A stretch of DNA of 64,000 nt from Oceanospirillaceae bacterium (GCA_013215505.1 JABSQZ010000001.1:800881-864880); one strand, 5' to 3'. Shown: positions 27,085-36,598, counted from the first letter of the stretch. Numbers and translations are program-made. Notes: a model not told the origin generated them from the letters alone.

Positions 27085-27395
27085 CCAGTATCATTGTCGG
27101 TATGGCTGTGACTGTGTTCGCTATCCGCTACCTATTTATTGGCCTGGCCGGTCGCTACCAAATGCCAGAGCCGATTGAGAAAGCGCTGTCTTTTTCTCCG
27201 CCAGTGGTGCTCGCGGGTATTGTTGTGACAACAATTTCCACGATGCTTGAGGTAAACGACGATTCACAGAGCATGCTGGTGATCTTAACCAGCCTTTTTA
27301 CTGCGCTTGGGTTAGCTTTATACACAAAAAATCTATTGTTAGCGATCAGTTCGGGAATGGTGCTGTATGGCACCCTGAGCTTAATAACAAACTAA
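27081..27395 (+). CDS. azlD: AzlD-type small subunit of the branched-chain amino acid exporter
   Basis: 104 residues with three to four membrane segments, length typical of AzlD. The start TSIIVGMAVTVFAIRYLFIG and EKALSFSPPVVLAGIV match the family. Its ATG overlaps the azlC stop (ATGA), indicating coupled translation and a complex of the two proteins in the inner membrane. Confidence 0.9.
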   Translation: MTSIIVGMAVTVFAIRYLFIGLAGRYQMPEPIEKALSFSPPVVLAGIVVTTISTMLEVNDDSQSMLVILTSLFTALGLALYTKNLLLAISSGMVLYGTLSLITN

Positions 27396-27617
27396 TCAGT
27401 TACTGGTAAAGCCTTTGGCAAAGGTACTCTATATAAAGTGGCAGACAATTACCCCTATCAGGCTAAAGTGTAAACTAGCGTTTAAGCGCAATTCTAGTCC
27501 AGCGGGCTTGATCGAAAGCAGAGCGCAACTAACCCAATAGCATGCAAAGCCCCGCAGGCTGAGCAAAGAAAAAATCCGCAATGAAATAGACACATCAATA
27601 TAGACCTGGAGTCTGAA

Positions 27618-28034
27618 ATGCATCATCAATACCGCGGAGTATGCGCCTGTGGCAATACACGTCTAACCATCGAGCTGTCCAAACCGCTCAACGCCTATAC
27701 TCCCAGGGCTTGTGATTGTGAATATTGTATGGCCCGCAATATCAGTTACCTTTCGCATCCAGAGGGCATTTTGAGGATTCAAGTAAGCAATCCTCTGACG
27801 CAGCAACAACAAGGTTCCAGGCAGGCGACCTTTCACCACTGCTGGGGATGTAATGAGCTGGTACTGGTAACTTGTGAGATCGGCTCTGTGCTACAAGGGG
27901 CGGTGAATGCCGCATTACTAGACAACAGCGATGCACTAAACAGCCCGTTACCAGTTTCACCTAAGTTACTTGAAGCCGAGGAAAAGCTGTCTCGCTGGGA
28001 CAGCGCCTGGATGAAAGTGATCTTTGAAGAATAA
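27618..28034 (+). CDS. GFA-family (CENP-V/glutathione-dependent) zinc protein
   Basis: 138 residues. The cysteine pattern of the GFA family is clear: CAC at 9-11, CDCEYC with Cys32/34/37, and CWGC with Cys75/78, seven cysteines that bind two zinc ions. Named after the formaldehyde-activating enzyme, most members have no proven activity. It stands alone, with no partner suggesting formaldehyde metabolism. Confidence 0.85.
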   Translation: MHHQYRGVCACGNTRLTIELSKPLNAYTPRACDCEYCMARNISYLSHPEGILRIQVSNPLTQQQQGSRQATFHHCWGCNELVLVTCEIGSVLQGAVNAALLDNSDALNSPLPVSPKLLEAEEKLSRWDSAWMKVIFEE

Positions 28035-28221
28035 TGTCAGCCTGCATAGCATTGATAACTAAAATACATTTCCATGCTGGAGACGCTCTGCTGCCAGCCA
28101 ATGGCACCTTGCCCATTCTCAAGACTGTTCTGCTAATGATTGAGCTGGAAAAATGTGACTAAATACTCCAATATCGAGCTGCATCTTCCAAAACATTCAG
28201 AAGCTGCAGAGAACAGCACCA

Positions 28222-29217
28222 ATGCAATTTTTTGGGGATCAATCCAGGATGACAAATAAATACCCTTTAAGCCCAGCCATGGCTGAATTTGTGCAAAGCA
28301 GCGAAAGCTTTTTCCCGGCGCATATACTAGCGCAGGGAATTGCAGCACAGAGAACCGCCTACCATGCAATGACCAGTCATTTTGCCAGAGTTCAACCACA
28401 AACTGTGACTTGCCACGACCAGCAGCTTATGGGAGTCAAGATCCGACGCTACCAGAGCCAACAGACAACCAATGCACCGCGAGTACTCTTTGTGCATGGT
28501 GGCGGCTTTTACCTGGGCTCGCTGGACAGCCATCACAGTTTCTGTGCCCAGCTGACACATGACTCTGGCTTAAAGATCATTTCGATAGATTATCGATTGG
28601 CGCCTGAAGCCCCATACCCTTGCGCATTAAATGACTTGATGAGTGTCTATCAAGAACTGCTGCAGGAAGATCCAAGCCCCCTATTACTGCTCGGTGATAG
28701 TGCCGGGGCAAACCTGATCGCCGCTTTAACATTACGCTGTCGCGATAATTCAATTACTGCCGCTGTGGGTCAGATACTAATATACCCAGCCCTCGCCGTG
28801 CCTGGAACTCTGCCATCTCATCAGCAGTTAACGGATGCCCCATTACTGGATAGTGCCAGCATTAAATTTTGCCTGGAAAACTATGTCGGTAATTTCAATG
28901 AAGAAAAAAATCACCCAGCTGTAAATGGGTTAACAGATATACCCGCCAGTTCACTGGCAGAAATAGCTCCCTTGTCTGCCCCGTCATTAGCCGCTCTACC
29001 CCCGGCATTGATATTGGCAGCTCAATTCGATCTACTGGTCGATGATGCCCGACAATACCACCAGCGGCTATTGCAAGCGGGGGCCAGTTCAAAACTGACA
29101 GTGATTCCCGGTCTGGTGCATGGCGCCCTGCACGGTATTGGCTTAACGACTGAAGCTAACCAACTTTATCAGGCGGTATGTTCTCATTTAACTGACTTGT
29201 GCTGGATAACGGAGTGA
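28222..29217 (+). CDS. Alpha/beta hydrolase, HSL-type acetyl esterase/lipase
   Basis: 331 residues. HGGGFYLGSLDSH is the oxyanion-hole motif of the hormone-sensitive-lipase group, and GDSAGAN places the nucleophile at Ser160 (counting from ATG 28222). The triad is completed by Asp in QFDLLVDDA and His in LVHGALHGI near the end. No signal peptide: cytoplasmic esterase of short acyl chains. The start is uncertain: ATG 28249 (MTNKYPL) is equally likely as neither has a strong ribosome-binding site. Confidence 0.9.
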   Translation: MQFFGDQSRMTNKYPLSPAMAEFVQSSESFFPAHILAQGIAAQRTAYHAMTSHFARVQPQTVTCHDQQLMGVKIRRYQSQQTTNAPRVLFVHGGGFYLGSLDSHHSFCAQLTHDSGLKIISIDYRLAPEAPYPCALNDLMSVYQELLQEDPSPLLLLGDSAGANLIAALTLRCRDNSITAAVGQILIYPALAVPGTLPSHQQLTDAPLLDSASIKFCLENYVGNFNEEKNHPAVNGLTDIPASSLAEIAPLSAPSLAALPPALILAAQFDLLVDDARQYHQRLLQAGASSKLTVIPGLVHGALHGIGLTTEANQLYQAVCSHLTDLCWITE

Positions 29218-29234
29218 GCAGCGAGAAACAAGTA

Positions 29235-29304
29235 GGAAGTTGGAAGTTGGAAGTTGGAAGTTGGAAGTTGCGAGTAGCGAGTAGCGAGTAGCGAGTAGCG
29301 AGTA
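29235..29304. repeat. Heptanucleotide repeats: five GGAAGTT then five GCGAGTA
   Basis: Five perfect GGAAGTT units (29235-29269) run directly into five GCGAGTA units (29270-29304), both of 7-base period, between the esterase stop and the ChaN-like gene. The first unit is the same as at 21889. Confidence 0.95.
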
Positions 29305-29480
29305 GCGAACTCAATTCAATAGCAAAAATCCTCAGCAGTCACTCAGATTGACTGCTTTGGCTGCTCCCTGGTATAGAAATTTATGCGTATACTTAGAGGG
29401 TTACAAAGAGGTGACAGGGGCTGTTTGCAGATCCCTTAACGTGGAGATTAATTTTTATAACAGCAGGTAAACTCTGGCAT

Positions 29481-30539
29481 ATGAAAATAATTGAAAGGTT
29501 GTTTGCATCATTCATTACTAAAATTCTAACATTTATTGTGCATTGCTTTTACACCATTGTAGAAAGTATTGCAGATCTGCCGCTGGTATTTCGCGGCATG
29601 ATACTGGGGCCCGCTCTGTTAGTATCAGCCATCAGTCTCTACCAGTGGATCGAAATAGAGTTTCCCAGCCGCCCTGTTGCCAATATTAACAGCGAGCGCA
29701 TTCAGCACCCTAACTATCACAATATAGCCACCCATGCCTTAAAGAAGTTTTCCTTGCTGGCGCCCGCGGATAAAAGCTTAATCATCAAAAACCTGCAGGA
29801 GAACCTAGTGCCATTAGAGCAGTGGATGGCTCATTTTCAAAGATCAGATTATCTGCTGATGTGCCTAGGTGAATCACATACCCAGTCGACCCGCAAATTT
29901 CTCTCGGAGGCAGTATTAGCAGAGCATAATTTTGATGCACTCTATTTGGAAGCAAACCCACAAGAACTGACGGCTATCTATAAAAGACTCTATTCAGCGA
30001 CTGATTATTATCCACTATTAGATGCCGACATCCTGCAACTATTGCGCAGTGTAATCAGTAAAAACCCGGATATTAACATCCATGCAATAGATATAACGGA
30101 TCAACAAGTCGATTATAAAGTTCCCGACAAACAATCCCGTGATGATTTTATAACGCTTAATTTTTTAAACAATTTTACTTACACCGGTCGCAATATAGTG
30201 CTTATCGGCGCTATGCACTGCAATGATTCAGCGCCCTGGTTTTATGCAAAAGTGAAAAATGCATTTACAAAAAATGTCACTAAGCCAGTGACTAATGTTC
30301 GGATATACGATGAACACGAAGAGGGAATAATTGAGGCCTTTGTTTTTTTCCTGGATCAAATAGGCTTAAAACAACAGCACTTCGTAATCGTTAATGCCCA
30401 ACGGTTACCACCCCAAATAAAACAGTGGTTCCCTTTAACAACGCTATTTTCCTTTGACCTCTTCGAAACAGTCATTATTTACCGGCAGCAACAACAGCAA
30501 ACTAATAATCTAAGCTCGGCTATTATCTTAGGTTATTAA
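29481..30539 (+). CDS. TIKI/ChaN-like membrane-anchored protein of unknown function
   Basis: 352 residues. Residues about 30-55 form a membrane anchor. The rest resembles the TIKI/ChaN/erythromycin-esterase-like fold: LMCLGESHTQSTRKFL near 140 and LIGAMHCND near 255 give the paired GESH and G(A)MH metal or substrate motifs, spaced as in that superfamily. Members include TIKI proteases, TraB and haem-binding ChaN, so function is open: hydrolase or haem-handling are options. It follows a heptanucleotide repeat and has no operon partner. I do not recognise a closer family. Confidence 0.55.
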   Translation: MKIIERLFASFITKILTFIVHCFYTIVESIADLPLVFRGMILGPALLVSAISLYQWIEIEFPSRPVANINSERIQHPNYHNIATHALKKFSLLAPADKSLIIKNLQENLVPLEQWMAHFQRSDYLLMCLGESHTQSTRKFLSEAVLAEHNFDALYLEANPQELTAIYKRLYSATDYYPLLDADILQLLRSVISKNPDINIHAIDITDQQVDYKVPDKQSRDDFITLNFLNNFTYTGRNIVLIGAMHCNDSAPWFYAKVKNAFTKNVTKPVTNVRIYDEHEEGIIEAFVFFLDQIGLKQQHFVIVNAQRLPPQIKQWFPLTTLFSFDLFETVIIYRQQQQQTNNLSSAIILGY

Positions 30540-30636
30540 ACAGTCTCCGCTGCATTATTCTGCCGTGTAATCAGCGTATTATCAGATACAACCCCATCAT
30601 GCGCCCAGCTGTGGTAAGTGCTCCCGGGCGAGCCTA

Positions 30637-30987
30637 TTATGCAGCAGAATTTAAGCTTGCAGCATATTCTAGAAACCCTTCTTCAATTGCGGGGAAAATA
30701 TCTACAATTTCAAAATAGGGAACCGTATAAATCTTACTGTCTCGTAATGCATCCATTAAGAAATAGTAATCTTGAATAATCTCTGTTTCGTAGAGGGCTA
30801 TATCACATTGTCTGATAATTAATCTGGGATCTAAGTTTTGCACTGCCTCGAGTTTTGACTGATCGCGTCCGCAGATGATCACGGTATTATTTTTCACTAG
30901 CTCAAGCGCTAGCTCCCTGCCAATACCTGAATTACTACCGGTGATTAACACTGTACTATTTTCAATTTTTTGTCTGTTCATGCCCAA
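30637..30987 (-). pseudogene. Truncated short-chain dehydrogenase (DltE-like) remnant
   Basis: 116 codons. Residues 10-65 are a clean SDR start: [33 protein letters not shown], then CDI. The remainder skips the NNAG and YxxxK catalytic region and reads as a C-terminal SDR tail ([20 protein letters not shown]). The catalytic tyrosine motif is absent, so the product cannot be a normal dehydrogenase. The DltE-like SDRs share this start. Next to the Crp-like regulator, which runs in the same direction upstream. Confidence 0.7.
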
Positions 30988-31067
30988 TTCCTCGACTAAG
31001 TTTCAAGGGCAATATTAAACACTGGCCAGATCAAATCCTTAACCTAAGTTAAGATTTTCATTTTTTT

Positions 31068-31742
31068 CTAGAGAGACGATAACTTATTTCTGATTCGCGA
31101 TAACGCCACTTCCGTGATACCCAGATAAGAAGCTATCTGATAGTTGGGAATTTGCTCCACCAGCTGGTCATACTCCTGCAGAAAAATTAAGTAGCGCTCG
31201 GTCGCTGAACACATCAACAGCTCGGCAATGCGCACGTCTTTTTCTAAGGCTAATTTTTCAAATATGCGCAAACACAAATTCGCCCAGCTATTATGACGAT
31301 TATTTAACTGTTTTAATTGTCGGTAACTGATGCTCAGGCAGACACAGTTGCTCAGTGCCTGGGCGGCAAACGTTGCCGCACTGGCATCAATCAGGCTGGG
31401 CAAACTTGTGATGGCACAAAAGGGCTTAGCGAACGATTTATTGCGCTCTTTGCCCTCAGGGCTAAGAAAGTAATACCTGGCGAAACCAGAGATCAAAAAA
31501 CGCACTTGATCACCTTGCTCCCCCAGGGCAAAGATCTGCTGTTTTTTGACGTATGTTTTAAGCTCAAAAAGATCTCTGGCCTCTGCCCATGCCCGATCGT
31601 CCAGAGGCTCAATCAGGTTAAATGCCACTCGCAGTTCATCTAAAGCTGACTGCCTGATATTGAGAGATGGTTGACTAATCAAAATAATACGACTCAGAAT
31701 TTTTCCACTTCGATTGACAGACATACTCAACCGACGGCTCAT
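31068..31742 (-). CDS. Crp/Fnr-family regulator
   Basis: 224 residues. Residues 50-150 are the cyclic-nucleotide-like beta barrel (KKQQIFALGEQGDQVRFLIS), and the short end IPNYQIASYLGITEVALSRI is the recognition helix-turn-helix. There is no cysteine cluster as in FNR. A regulator of this shape often responds to a small ligand or redox state. The start is uncertain: ATG 31742 gives an N-terminal extension of about 30 residues before the barrel. It sits upstream of the SDR remnant on the same strand, which may have been its target. Confidence 0.85.
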   Translation of the reverse strand: MSRRLSMSVNRSGKILSRIILISQPSLNIRQSALDELRVAFNLIEPLDDRAWAEARDLFELKTYVKKQQIFALGEQGDQVRFLISGFARYYFLSPEGKERNKSFAKPFCAITSLPSLIDASAATFAAQALSNCVCLSISYRQLKQLNNRHNSWANLCLRIFEKLALEKDVRIAELLMCSATERYLIFLQEYDQLVEQIPNYQIASYLGITEVALSRIRNKLSSL

Positions 31743-32144
31743 TTAATAGGCGCTGAAATTATTTAACTATATCTACATCAGTGGCAGACAACACCACAAA
31801 ACAACAGTCTGTTCCCTGCCTGTCCGACAGAGTCAATGATCGAGTTAGTGCAGTTCCCTAGGGACTTTCAGAGCATCCCAGCACTTAATCACATTAGCGA
31901 CAACAAATTTCAATTAATATAGCAAAAATACAATCTCAGGTGTAACAGCAAAGAGAAGTGAAGATGCGTATAAACTGACGGCCTGTGCACAATGCCACAC
32001 TGCTTGATTAAATACCCATAGAGTGCAGCTTTGACAACCAGCCTACAATCTCCGCAGTCATGCCCATTAATTGACTCTCTTTGCAGCAGATAAGCGAAGA
32101 GCTACTACAATTAATGCTATATCACTTTTTTAAGGGCTTCTTCC
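31743..32144. other. Intergenic region
   Basis: 402 bases between the Crp-like gene and a small plus-strand gene. It must hold both promoters. I see no clear repeat, RNA gene or frame. Confidence 0.4.
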
Positions 32145-32366
32145 ATGAGTGCAAACACAGAAAAGCGAGCTGACGATCTTGAATTTGAATTAAATAGGCT
32201 GGTTGAACTTACTGATAAACTTCGGGCTGACAGTTCTATTCTGACAAGAGATTTACAAGAGGAAATTATCGGTTTATTAATAAGTACCAAGGCTTCTAAA
32301 GATAGCTTGAAAGTTTCAGAAATCAGAGATGAGGCTGTCCGAGTACTCACCAAAATTTCAAGTTAA
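32145..32366 (+). CDS. Small hypothetical coiled-coil protein
   Basis: 73 residues, highly charged and rich in Leu/Glu/Lys, with helical heptads (FELNRLVELTDKLRADSSIL). It looks like a short helical protein, but I recognise no family. The ATG has only a weak ribosome-binding site. It could be real or chance; no neighbour suggests a job. Confidence 0.4.
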   Translation: MSANTEKRADDLEFELNRLVELTDKLRADSSILTRDLQEEIIGLLISTKASKDSLKVSEIRDEAVRVLTKISS

Positions 32367-32733
32367 TCGACTCTCCATTAAGAAATTCTCTATCTTAAAA
32401 AATGTGTATCTGCTTACTCTGCCTCATTTTTCAATGCACTTCTTGATATTGTCTAAAACAACCCCACTCAATCAATGCAGCTAATTAGAAATAGACTTAA
32501 CTTTGCTTATTAGCATGTCCCTTAGCCAATGGAAATATCTTGCATTGTAGTTAGCGAACTACTAGCTGAGAAGCTAGATTACTGCACTCTCCAAGGGGCA
32601 CTCGGTAATTGCTGATGTCTGTCTGGAAGCAAAAAGTTATGCGTTCTACATAGAGGAGCGCAACTTTGCACATAATCGCGCACCTCTGTGTATTGAACCA
32701 GCATAACCCCTTTATTTACGCTGTAAATTCAGT
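32367..32733. other. Intergenic region
   Basis: 367 bases without a gene, downstream of both the small coiled-coil gene and the convergent AllA-like gene. No strong terminator is seen. Confidence 0.4.
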
Positions 32734-33420
32734 TTATTCTTCTACCTTGGTATTGCCAGAGCGAGGCGTGGGAATAGAAAGCAACACGCCAAACTCTTTG
32801 GGAAAATCAGCACTTACACGGGCATGTACTGCCCCTTGCTTGTCATAAAACTGTGCCCTAGGTGTGAGAGGCATGATAGCCTCATGCCAGACACCTGGAT
32901 CAATACAAACCCCAAAGCTTCCGTCACAGTAGAAGGCTACCCAGTCCTGTGGTTTCATGTCATCCCCGGTATTTGCCAGAGCGATAATAAAAGGTTTTTT
33001 ATCTAATGGGTAAAATAACTGCCCGCCATCGGGATGATAATTAGCGTGCCACATCAAAAGTTTGGATCGATCAGGGTTGGGATTATCGGCGCTTGCATTT
33101 TCTGGGCTAGTGCTCCAACCGAGAATATATTTGTCATCGACAGCTTTGTTTTCTCCGAATAAGATATCCCCCTGCCAATAAAAATCAAACAGTCCTTCTT
33201 TATAGCCACCTTCATCACCCGTTCCTATGTCAAGGGAGCGCCAGCCAGAAACCGGCCAGGGAGTAATGGGCACCACGTGGTTGGAGTAGTCGGTGACAAT
33301 GGAGCCATATCCAGCAAAGCTCTCCTGTGAGGCCATAATTAGTGGGACCTCGTAACTAGGCAAACCTCTGGGCACTTTGGGGTTCATGTAATCAATGGGT
33401 TGCATATTGTTACCCGACAT
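32734..33420 (-). CDS. AllA-like protein (ureidoglycolate lyase/hydrolase family)
   Basis: 228 residues. The C-terminal two thirds match the AllA fold: HANYHPDGGQLFYP, FIIALANTGDDMKPQDWVAF, CDGSFGVCIDPGVWHEAIMP and FPKEFGVLLSIP, the recurring motifs of ureidoglycolate lyase, which releases urea and glyoxylate at the end of purine breakdown. It is longer than E. coli AllA (160) by an N-terminal extension of about 60 residues, so the substrate may differ. RBS AGGAG lies before ATG 33420. It is divergent from the LysR gene at 33666. Purine catabolism genes lie 8 kb to the right, which suits the assignment. Confidence 0.68.
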   Translation of the reverse strand: MSGNNMQPIDYMNPKVPRGLPSYEVPLIMASQESFAGYGSIVTDYSNHVVPITPWPVSGWRSLDIGTGDEGGYKEGLFDFYWQGDILFGENKAVDDKYILGWSTSPENASADNPNPDRSKLLMWHANYHPDGGQLFYPLDKKPFIIALANTGDDMKPQDWVAFYCDGSFGVCIDPGVWHEAIMPLTPRAQFYDKQGAVHARVSADFPKEFGVLLSIPTPRSGNTKVEE

Positions 33421-33665
33421 AGTTGGTCTCCTGATAGATCTAATCTATACATCATAGAAAGCTGATTGCTTATGGCTAAGGAACGTGAAACAAGTCCACT
33501 ACCCCTCTGGCTTATTGATCATTGCACTGCGTTTGCAGCCCGATCGTTTTATAGCTGGCAAAGACAATGTAGGACTTATTTGCCTGTGAGATAAAATACC
33601 CTTTGACTTATACATTAATCAAATTAATAATTTTGTTTATTTATTACAAATGGATTATAGAATCG

Positions 33666-34532
33666 ATGACCTACTCGCAACTCAAAGCTTTCCATGCCCT
33701 GGCACAGGAAAGAAATTTTCACCGAGCTGCTGAAAAGCTTTTCCTGACCCAGCCCGCAGTCTCAATCCAGATCCGCAATTTAGAACAGCACAGCGCCAGG
33801 ATTTTATTTCGTCGAAGCGGTCATAGCGTCGACTTAACCGAGGACGGACTAGCGTTGTTCGAGTTAACTTGTCAGATGTTCGAAGTAGAAAGTCGGGTTC
33901 AGAGACTGTTCACTGCTCCTGATGAGCGCTTATCCCGTACCATCCATCTCGGCGCTGATGGTCCGCATGTGGCGCTTGATCTCATCGAAGCTGTGACCAG
34001 ATGTACCCCCGACATACATTTTCGAGTCACACTGGCAAACGCCGATACGACTAAAGAGAACCTGCTAGCACTTAAAATCGATGCTGCCGTCATGGCATAT
34101 ACTAAGGTGGATAGTCGCTTTATAGCCAAGACAATCTCCAAACAAGATCTTATGGCGCTGATCCCCACCGGGCATGCACTGAGTGAACACAAGAGTGTAA
34201 CTATAGAAGAACTTGCCCCTCATCCATTGGTGTTTAGGGAACCTGGTTCCAACACCCAGAGGATCGTCAATGAGGCTTTTTCAAGCAGCGACTTTCACAT
34301 CAATACTGCGTTGGTGATGGGTAGCCGTGAAGGAGTCAAAGAAGCGGTAGCGCGTGGTTTGGGTATAGGTTTCGTTTTTGATCGTGAACTACCTCAGGAC
34401 TCAAGGTGTGTCGGCGTTAAAGTTAAGGGCTTTGAGAGTAGCAATGCAGATATGCTGCTTTGCCTGAAAGATCAACATAAAAACCCGGTCGTTAAGGCCT
34501 TATTTGACGCAGCCAATAGTGACGATTTCTGA
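33666..34532 (+). CDS. LysR-family regulator
   Basis: 288 residues from ATG 33666. The frame is open further upstream to a TTG at 33603, but the LysR start MTYSQLKAFHALAQERNFHR is complete from 33666, so I use that. HTH helix: AEKLFLTQPAVSIQIRNLEQ. The effector domain includes FREPGSNTQRIVNEAFSS. Divergent from the AllA-like gene, of which it is the likely regulator. Confidence 0.9.
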   Translation: MTYSQLKAFHALAQERNFHRAAEKLFLTQPAVSIQIRNLEQHSARILFRRSGHSVDLTEDGLALFELTCQMFEVESRVQRLFTAPDERLSRTIHLGADGPHVALDLIEAVTRCTPDIHFRVTLANADTTKENLLALKIDAAVMAYTKVDSRFIAKTISKQDLMALIPTGHALSEHKSVTIEELAPHPLVFREPGSNTQRIVNEAFSSSDFHINTALVMGSREGVKEAVARGLGIGFVFDRELPQDSRCVGVKVKGFESSNADMLLCLKDQHKNPVVKALFDAANSDDF

Positions 34533-34627
34533 TGCTGCAACAGGCTGTATTTTAGGGACTTAAATCTCTAACTTTTCCGTTTTGACAAGTAACCAGAGGC
34601 AATCAATATTTGCTGACAGGCCCTAAA

Positions 34628-34663
34628 ACTAAAAAAGGGCGTACTTTTTCAAGTATGCCCTTT
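34628..34663 (-). terminator. Rho-independent terminator of cspA
   Basis: On the minus strand: a hairpin of AAAGGGCATACTT with AAGTACGCCCTTT around a four-base loop, followed by a run of six T. It lies 64 bases after the cspA stop. One G-T pair; otherwise perfect. A classic intrinsic terminator. Confidence 0.88.
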
Positions 34664-34726
34664 AATGTGCTATTCGTTTTCACTCATAGCTTTTTTTGCC
34701 CAGAATGCTGCCCGGGCTATAGCAAT

Positions 34727-34936
34727 TTAGATAGCTACAATGTTTTCAGCTTGCGGGCCTTTCTGGCCTTGACCTAAAACGAATTCAACACGCTGCCCTT
34801 CAGCCAGGGTCTTAAAGCCGTCGCCGGCGATCGCTGAGAAGTGTGCAAAAACATCTGGACCAGACTCTTGCTCGATGAAACCAAAACCTTTAGCTTCGTT
34901 GAACCATTTGACCGTACCAGTAGTTGTATTAGACAT
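34727..34936 (-). CDS. Cold-shock-domain protein (CspA family)
   Basis: 69 residues, the standard length. RNA-binding motif RNP1 is KGFGFI and RNP2 is VFAHF; GTVKWFN opens the fold. Such proteins are single-strand RNA/DNA chaperones, some cold-induced, some constitutive; which is not evident. A long AT-rich 5' region and a strong terminator fit a separate, highly expressed transcript. Confidence 0.95.
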   Translation of the reverse strand: MSNTTTGTVKWFNEAKGFGFIEQESGPDVFAHFSAIAGDGFKTLAEGQRVEFVLGQGQKGPQAENIVAI

Positions 34937-35284
34937 AATATTATCCTGTATTTAAAAAAAGTAAGTTTGCCTATAAAGGCATTTGTAGTTGTAACTGACT
35001 GAAATATTGTAACACTTGGAAACTACAGGACGAAAAATTACGTAATGGAGACTTCAAACAAGAGACTTTCTTTCTAGCTGCGGGCACTATATAGAAGACC
35101 CTCAGCAGGGTCAAACTATTTGTACGTTTTTTAAACAATATGGTTTTTTGTTAGCCTCCCTTTGCTGTTATCAGCACCCCGATATATACATAGCTCTGGC
35201 ACTTCGAACGGGTTTGTAGCTTCCATAACCATGAAGCTGCTTATAGGTAGCTCAAAACCACCAATTATTAGTGATTTTCCCTGG
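34937..35284. other. Intergenic region, 5' side of cspA
   Basis: 348 bases. It must carry the cspA promoter and probably a long untranslated leader, which CspA genes usually have. I cannot place a cold-box motif with confidence. Confidence 0.4.
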
Positions 35285-36211
35285 TTAAGCTAAGATATTT
35301 GCCCTGGCAAAATAATGTTTTATCAGCTGATGAAAGCGCGTGATATGTATAGGTTTTTCCCCAAGAAAACGATGCACCATATAAAACGGCCACTGCCGTC
35401 CGGTATAACCGGGGAACACTCTGACCAATTCGCCAGTGGCAAAAGCTGTCTGCAGAGTAAATTCAGGCAGTAAACCTATGCCCATTCCAGCGCTGATCAT
35501 TGCCAGGGTACAGGGGAGTGTATTAGCTTTAGCAAAGGTTTGCAGTTTCGGTGAGCTGTTATTGAGCAGCGCTTTTTGCAGCGGTGAATCCTGATGATAG
35601 ACCGACACCCCAGCTTGCTGCCAGGAAGTACTGATAAATTTATGCCGCTGCAGATCGACTAAAAGACTGACATTGGGGTGCTTTTGCACATAACTTGCTG
35701 AGGCGCAAAACACTTCACCAGTGCTACCTATGGGCATCGCTCTATAGTTACTGTCTTTTAATTCTCCGGCATAGATAGCAACATCTAAATTGTGCGCAAT
35801 CAGATCTTGTACTTGATCAGTCACAACTATATTTGGCTCTAACTTAGGGTATTCCAGACACAATTGTGACAGCGCCGGCAGCAAAATACTCTTTTCGCAG
35901 GCGTGCGGAATGGTCAGGGAAAAGCTACCGGAAGGGGTTTCCCGGGTTTCGGATAATTCCGCCAGCGCCAGCTCCACTTGGTCAGACAGTAACTCACAGC
36001 GACTCAATAACTTTGCCCCAGCGGGGGTTAACGACATACCTCGGGTGTGGCGAGATAGCAGTTGCTGACCTAATTGCTTCTCCAGTCTTGTTACTTGCTG
36101 ACTCACCGCAGACTTGCTCATCGCTAAGTGTTTTGCGGCGAGTGTGAAAGATTGCTGGCGGGCAACTTGACCAAAGATAATGAGGCTTGGCAACAATTTA
36201 GCATTGTTCAT
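35285..36211 (-). CDS. LysR-family regulator
   Basis: 308 residues; HTH ARQQSFTLAAKHLAMSKSAV, then SQQVTRLEKQLGQQLLSRHT. This TrpI/CrgA-like branch uses SKSAVS-QV. The effector half has TSWQQAGVSVYHQDSPLQKA. Divergent from the DUF1330 gene at 36320 and its probable regulator. Confidence 0.92.
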   Translation of the reverse strand: MNNAKLLPSLIIFGQVARQQSFTLAAKHLAMSKSAVSQQVTRLEKQLGQQLLSRHTRGMSLTPAGAKLLSRCELLSDQVELALAELSETRETPSGSFSLTIPHACEKSILLPALSQLCLEYPKLEPNIVVTDQVQDLIAHNLDVAIYAGELKDSNYRAMPIGSTGEVFCASASYVQKHPNVSLLVDLQRHKFISTSWQQAGVSVYHQDSPLQKALLNNSSPKLQTFAKANTLPCTLAMISAGMGIGLLPEFTLQTAFATGELVRVFPGYTGRQWPFYMVHRFLGEKPIHITRFHQLIKHYFARANILA

Positions 36212-36319
36212 AATATTAAACAGTCAGTTAATTTATTGGGTATTGTTTAATTTTTGATGATTTTCTATGCTGTGTCAACTGCACAACCCCTTAGAAACAC
36301 TTTAAAAAAAGGAATAACT

Positions 36320-36598
36320 ATGTCTGCTTTAATTATTGTTGATGCCACCCCCACTGACAGTGAACAACTCGCTCTGTACAGTTCAATGGCTGCGCAAACC
36401 CTGATACCTTTTGCCGGAGAATTTATCGCAAAAGGTCCGATAGAAAGTTTACACGGCGAAGCTGAGCACGCTATCAAAGTTGTGATTCAATTTCCCGATC
36501 GTCAAAGTGCGCTCAATTGGTATCAAAGCGCCGCCTATCAGAAGCTGATCCCCACCCGCGATCAGGGCATGGATTCAAGATTTCACTTAGTGGGGTAA
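36320..36598 (+). CDS. DUF1330-family protein
   Basis: 92 residues from ATG 36320, which follows a strong AAAAGGAA ribosome-binding site; an upstream ATG at 36254 lacks one. The fold is a ferredoxin-like dimeric barrel: FPDRQSALNWYQSAAYQKLI near the end is the family signature. Function unknown; family members often pair with LysR genes. Divergent from the LysR gene at 35285, so likely its target. Confidence 0.85.
   Translation: MSALIIVDATPTDSEQLALYSSMAAQTLIPFAGEFIAKGPIESLHGEAEHAIKVVIQFPDRQSALNWYQSAAYQKLIPTRDQGMDSRFHLVG

Noticed and set aside
21882-29304. Possible CRISPR-like repeat arrays (GGAAGTT and GCGAGTA runs)
   Set aside because: Units are only 7 bases with no spacers between them and no cas genes nearby; they are simple tandem repeats.
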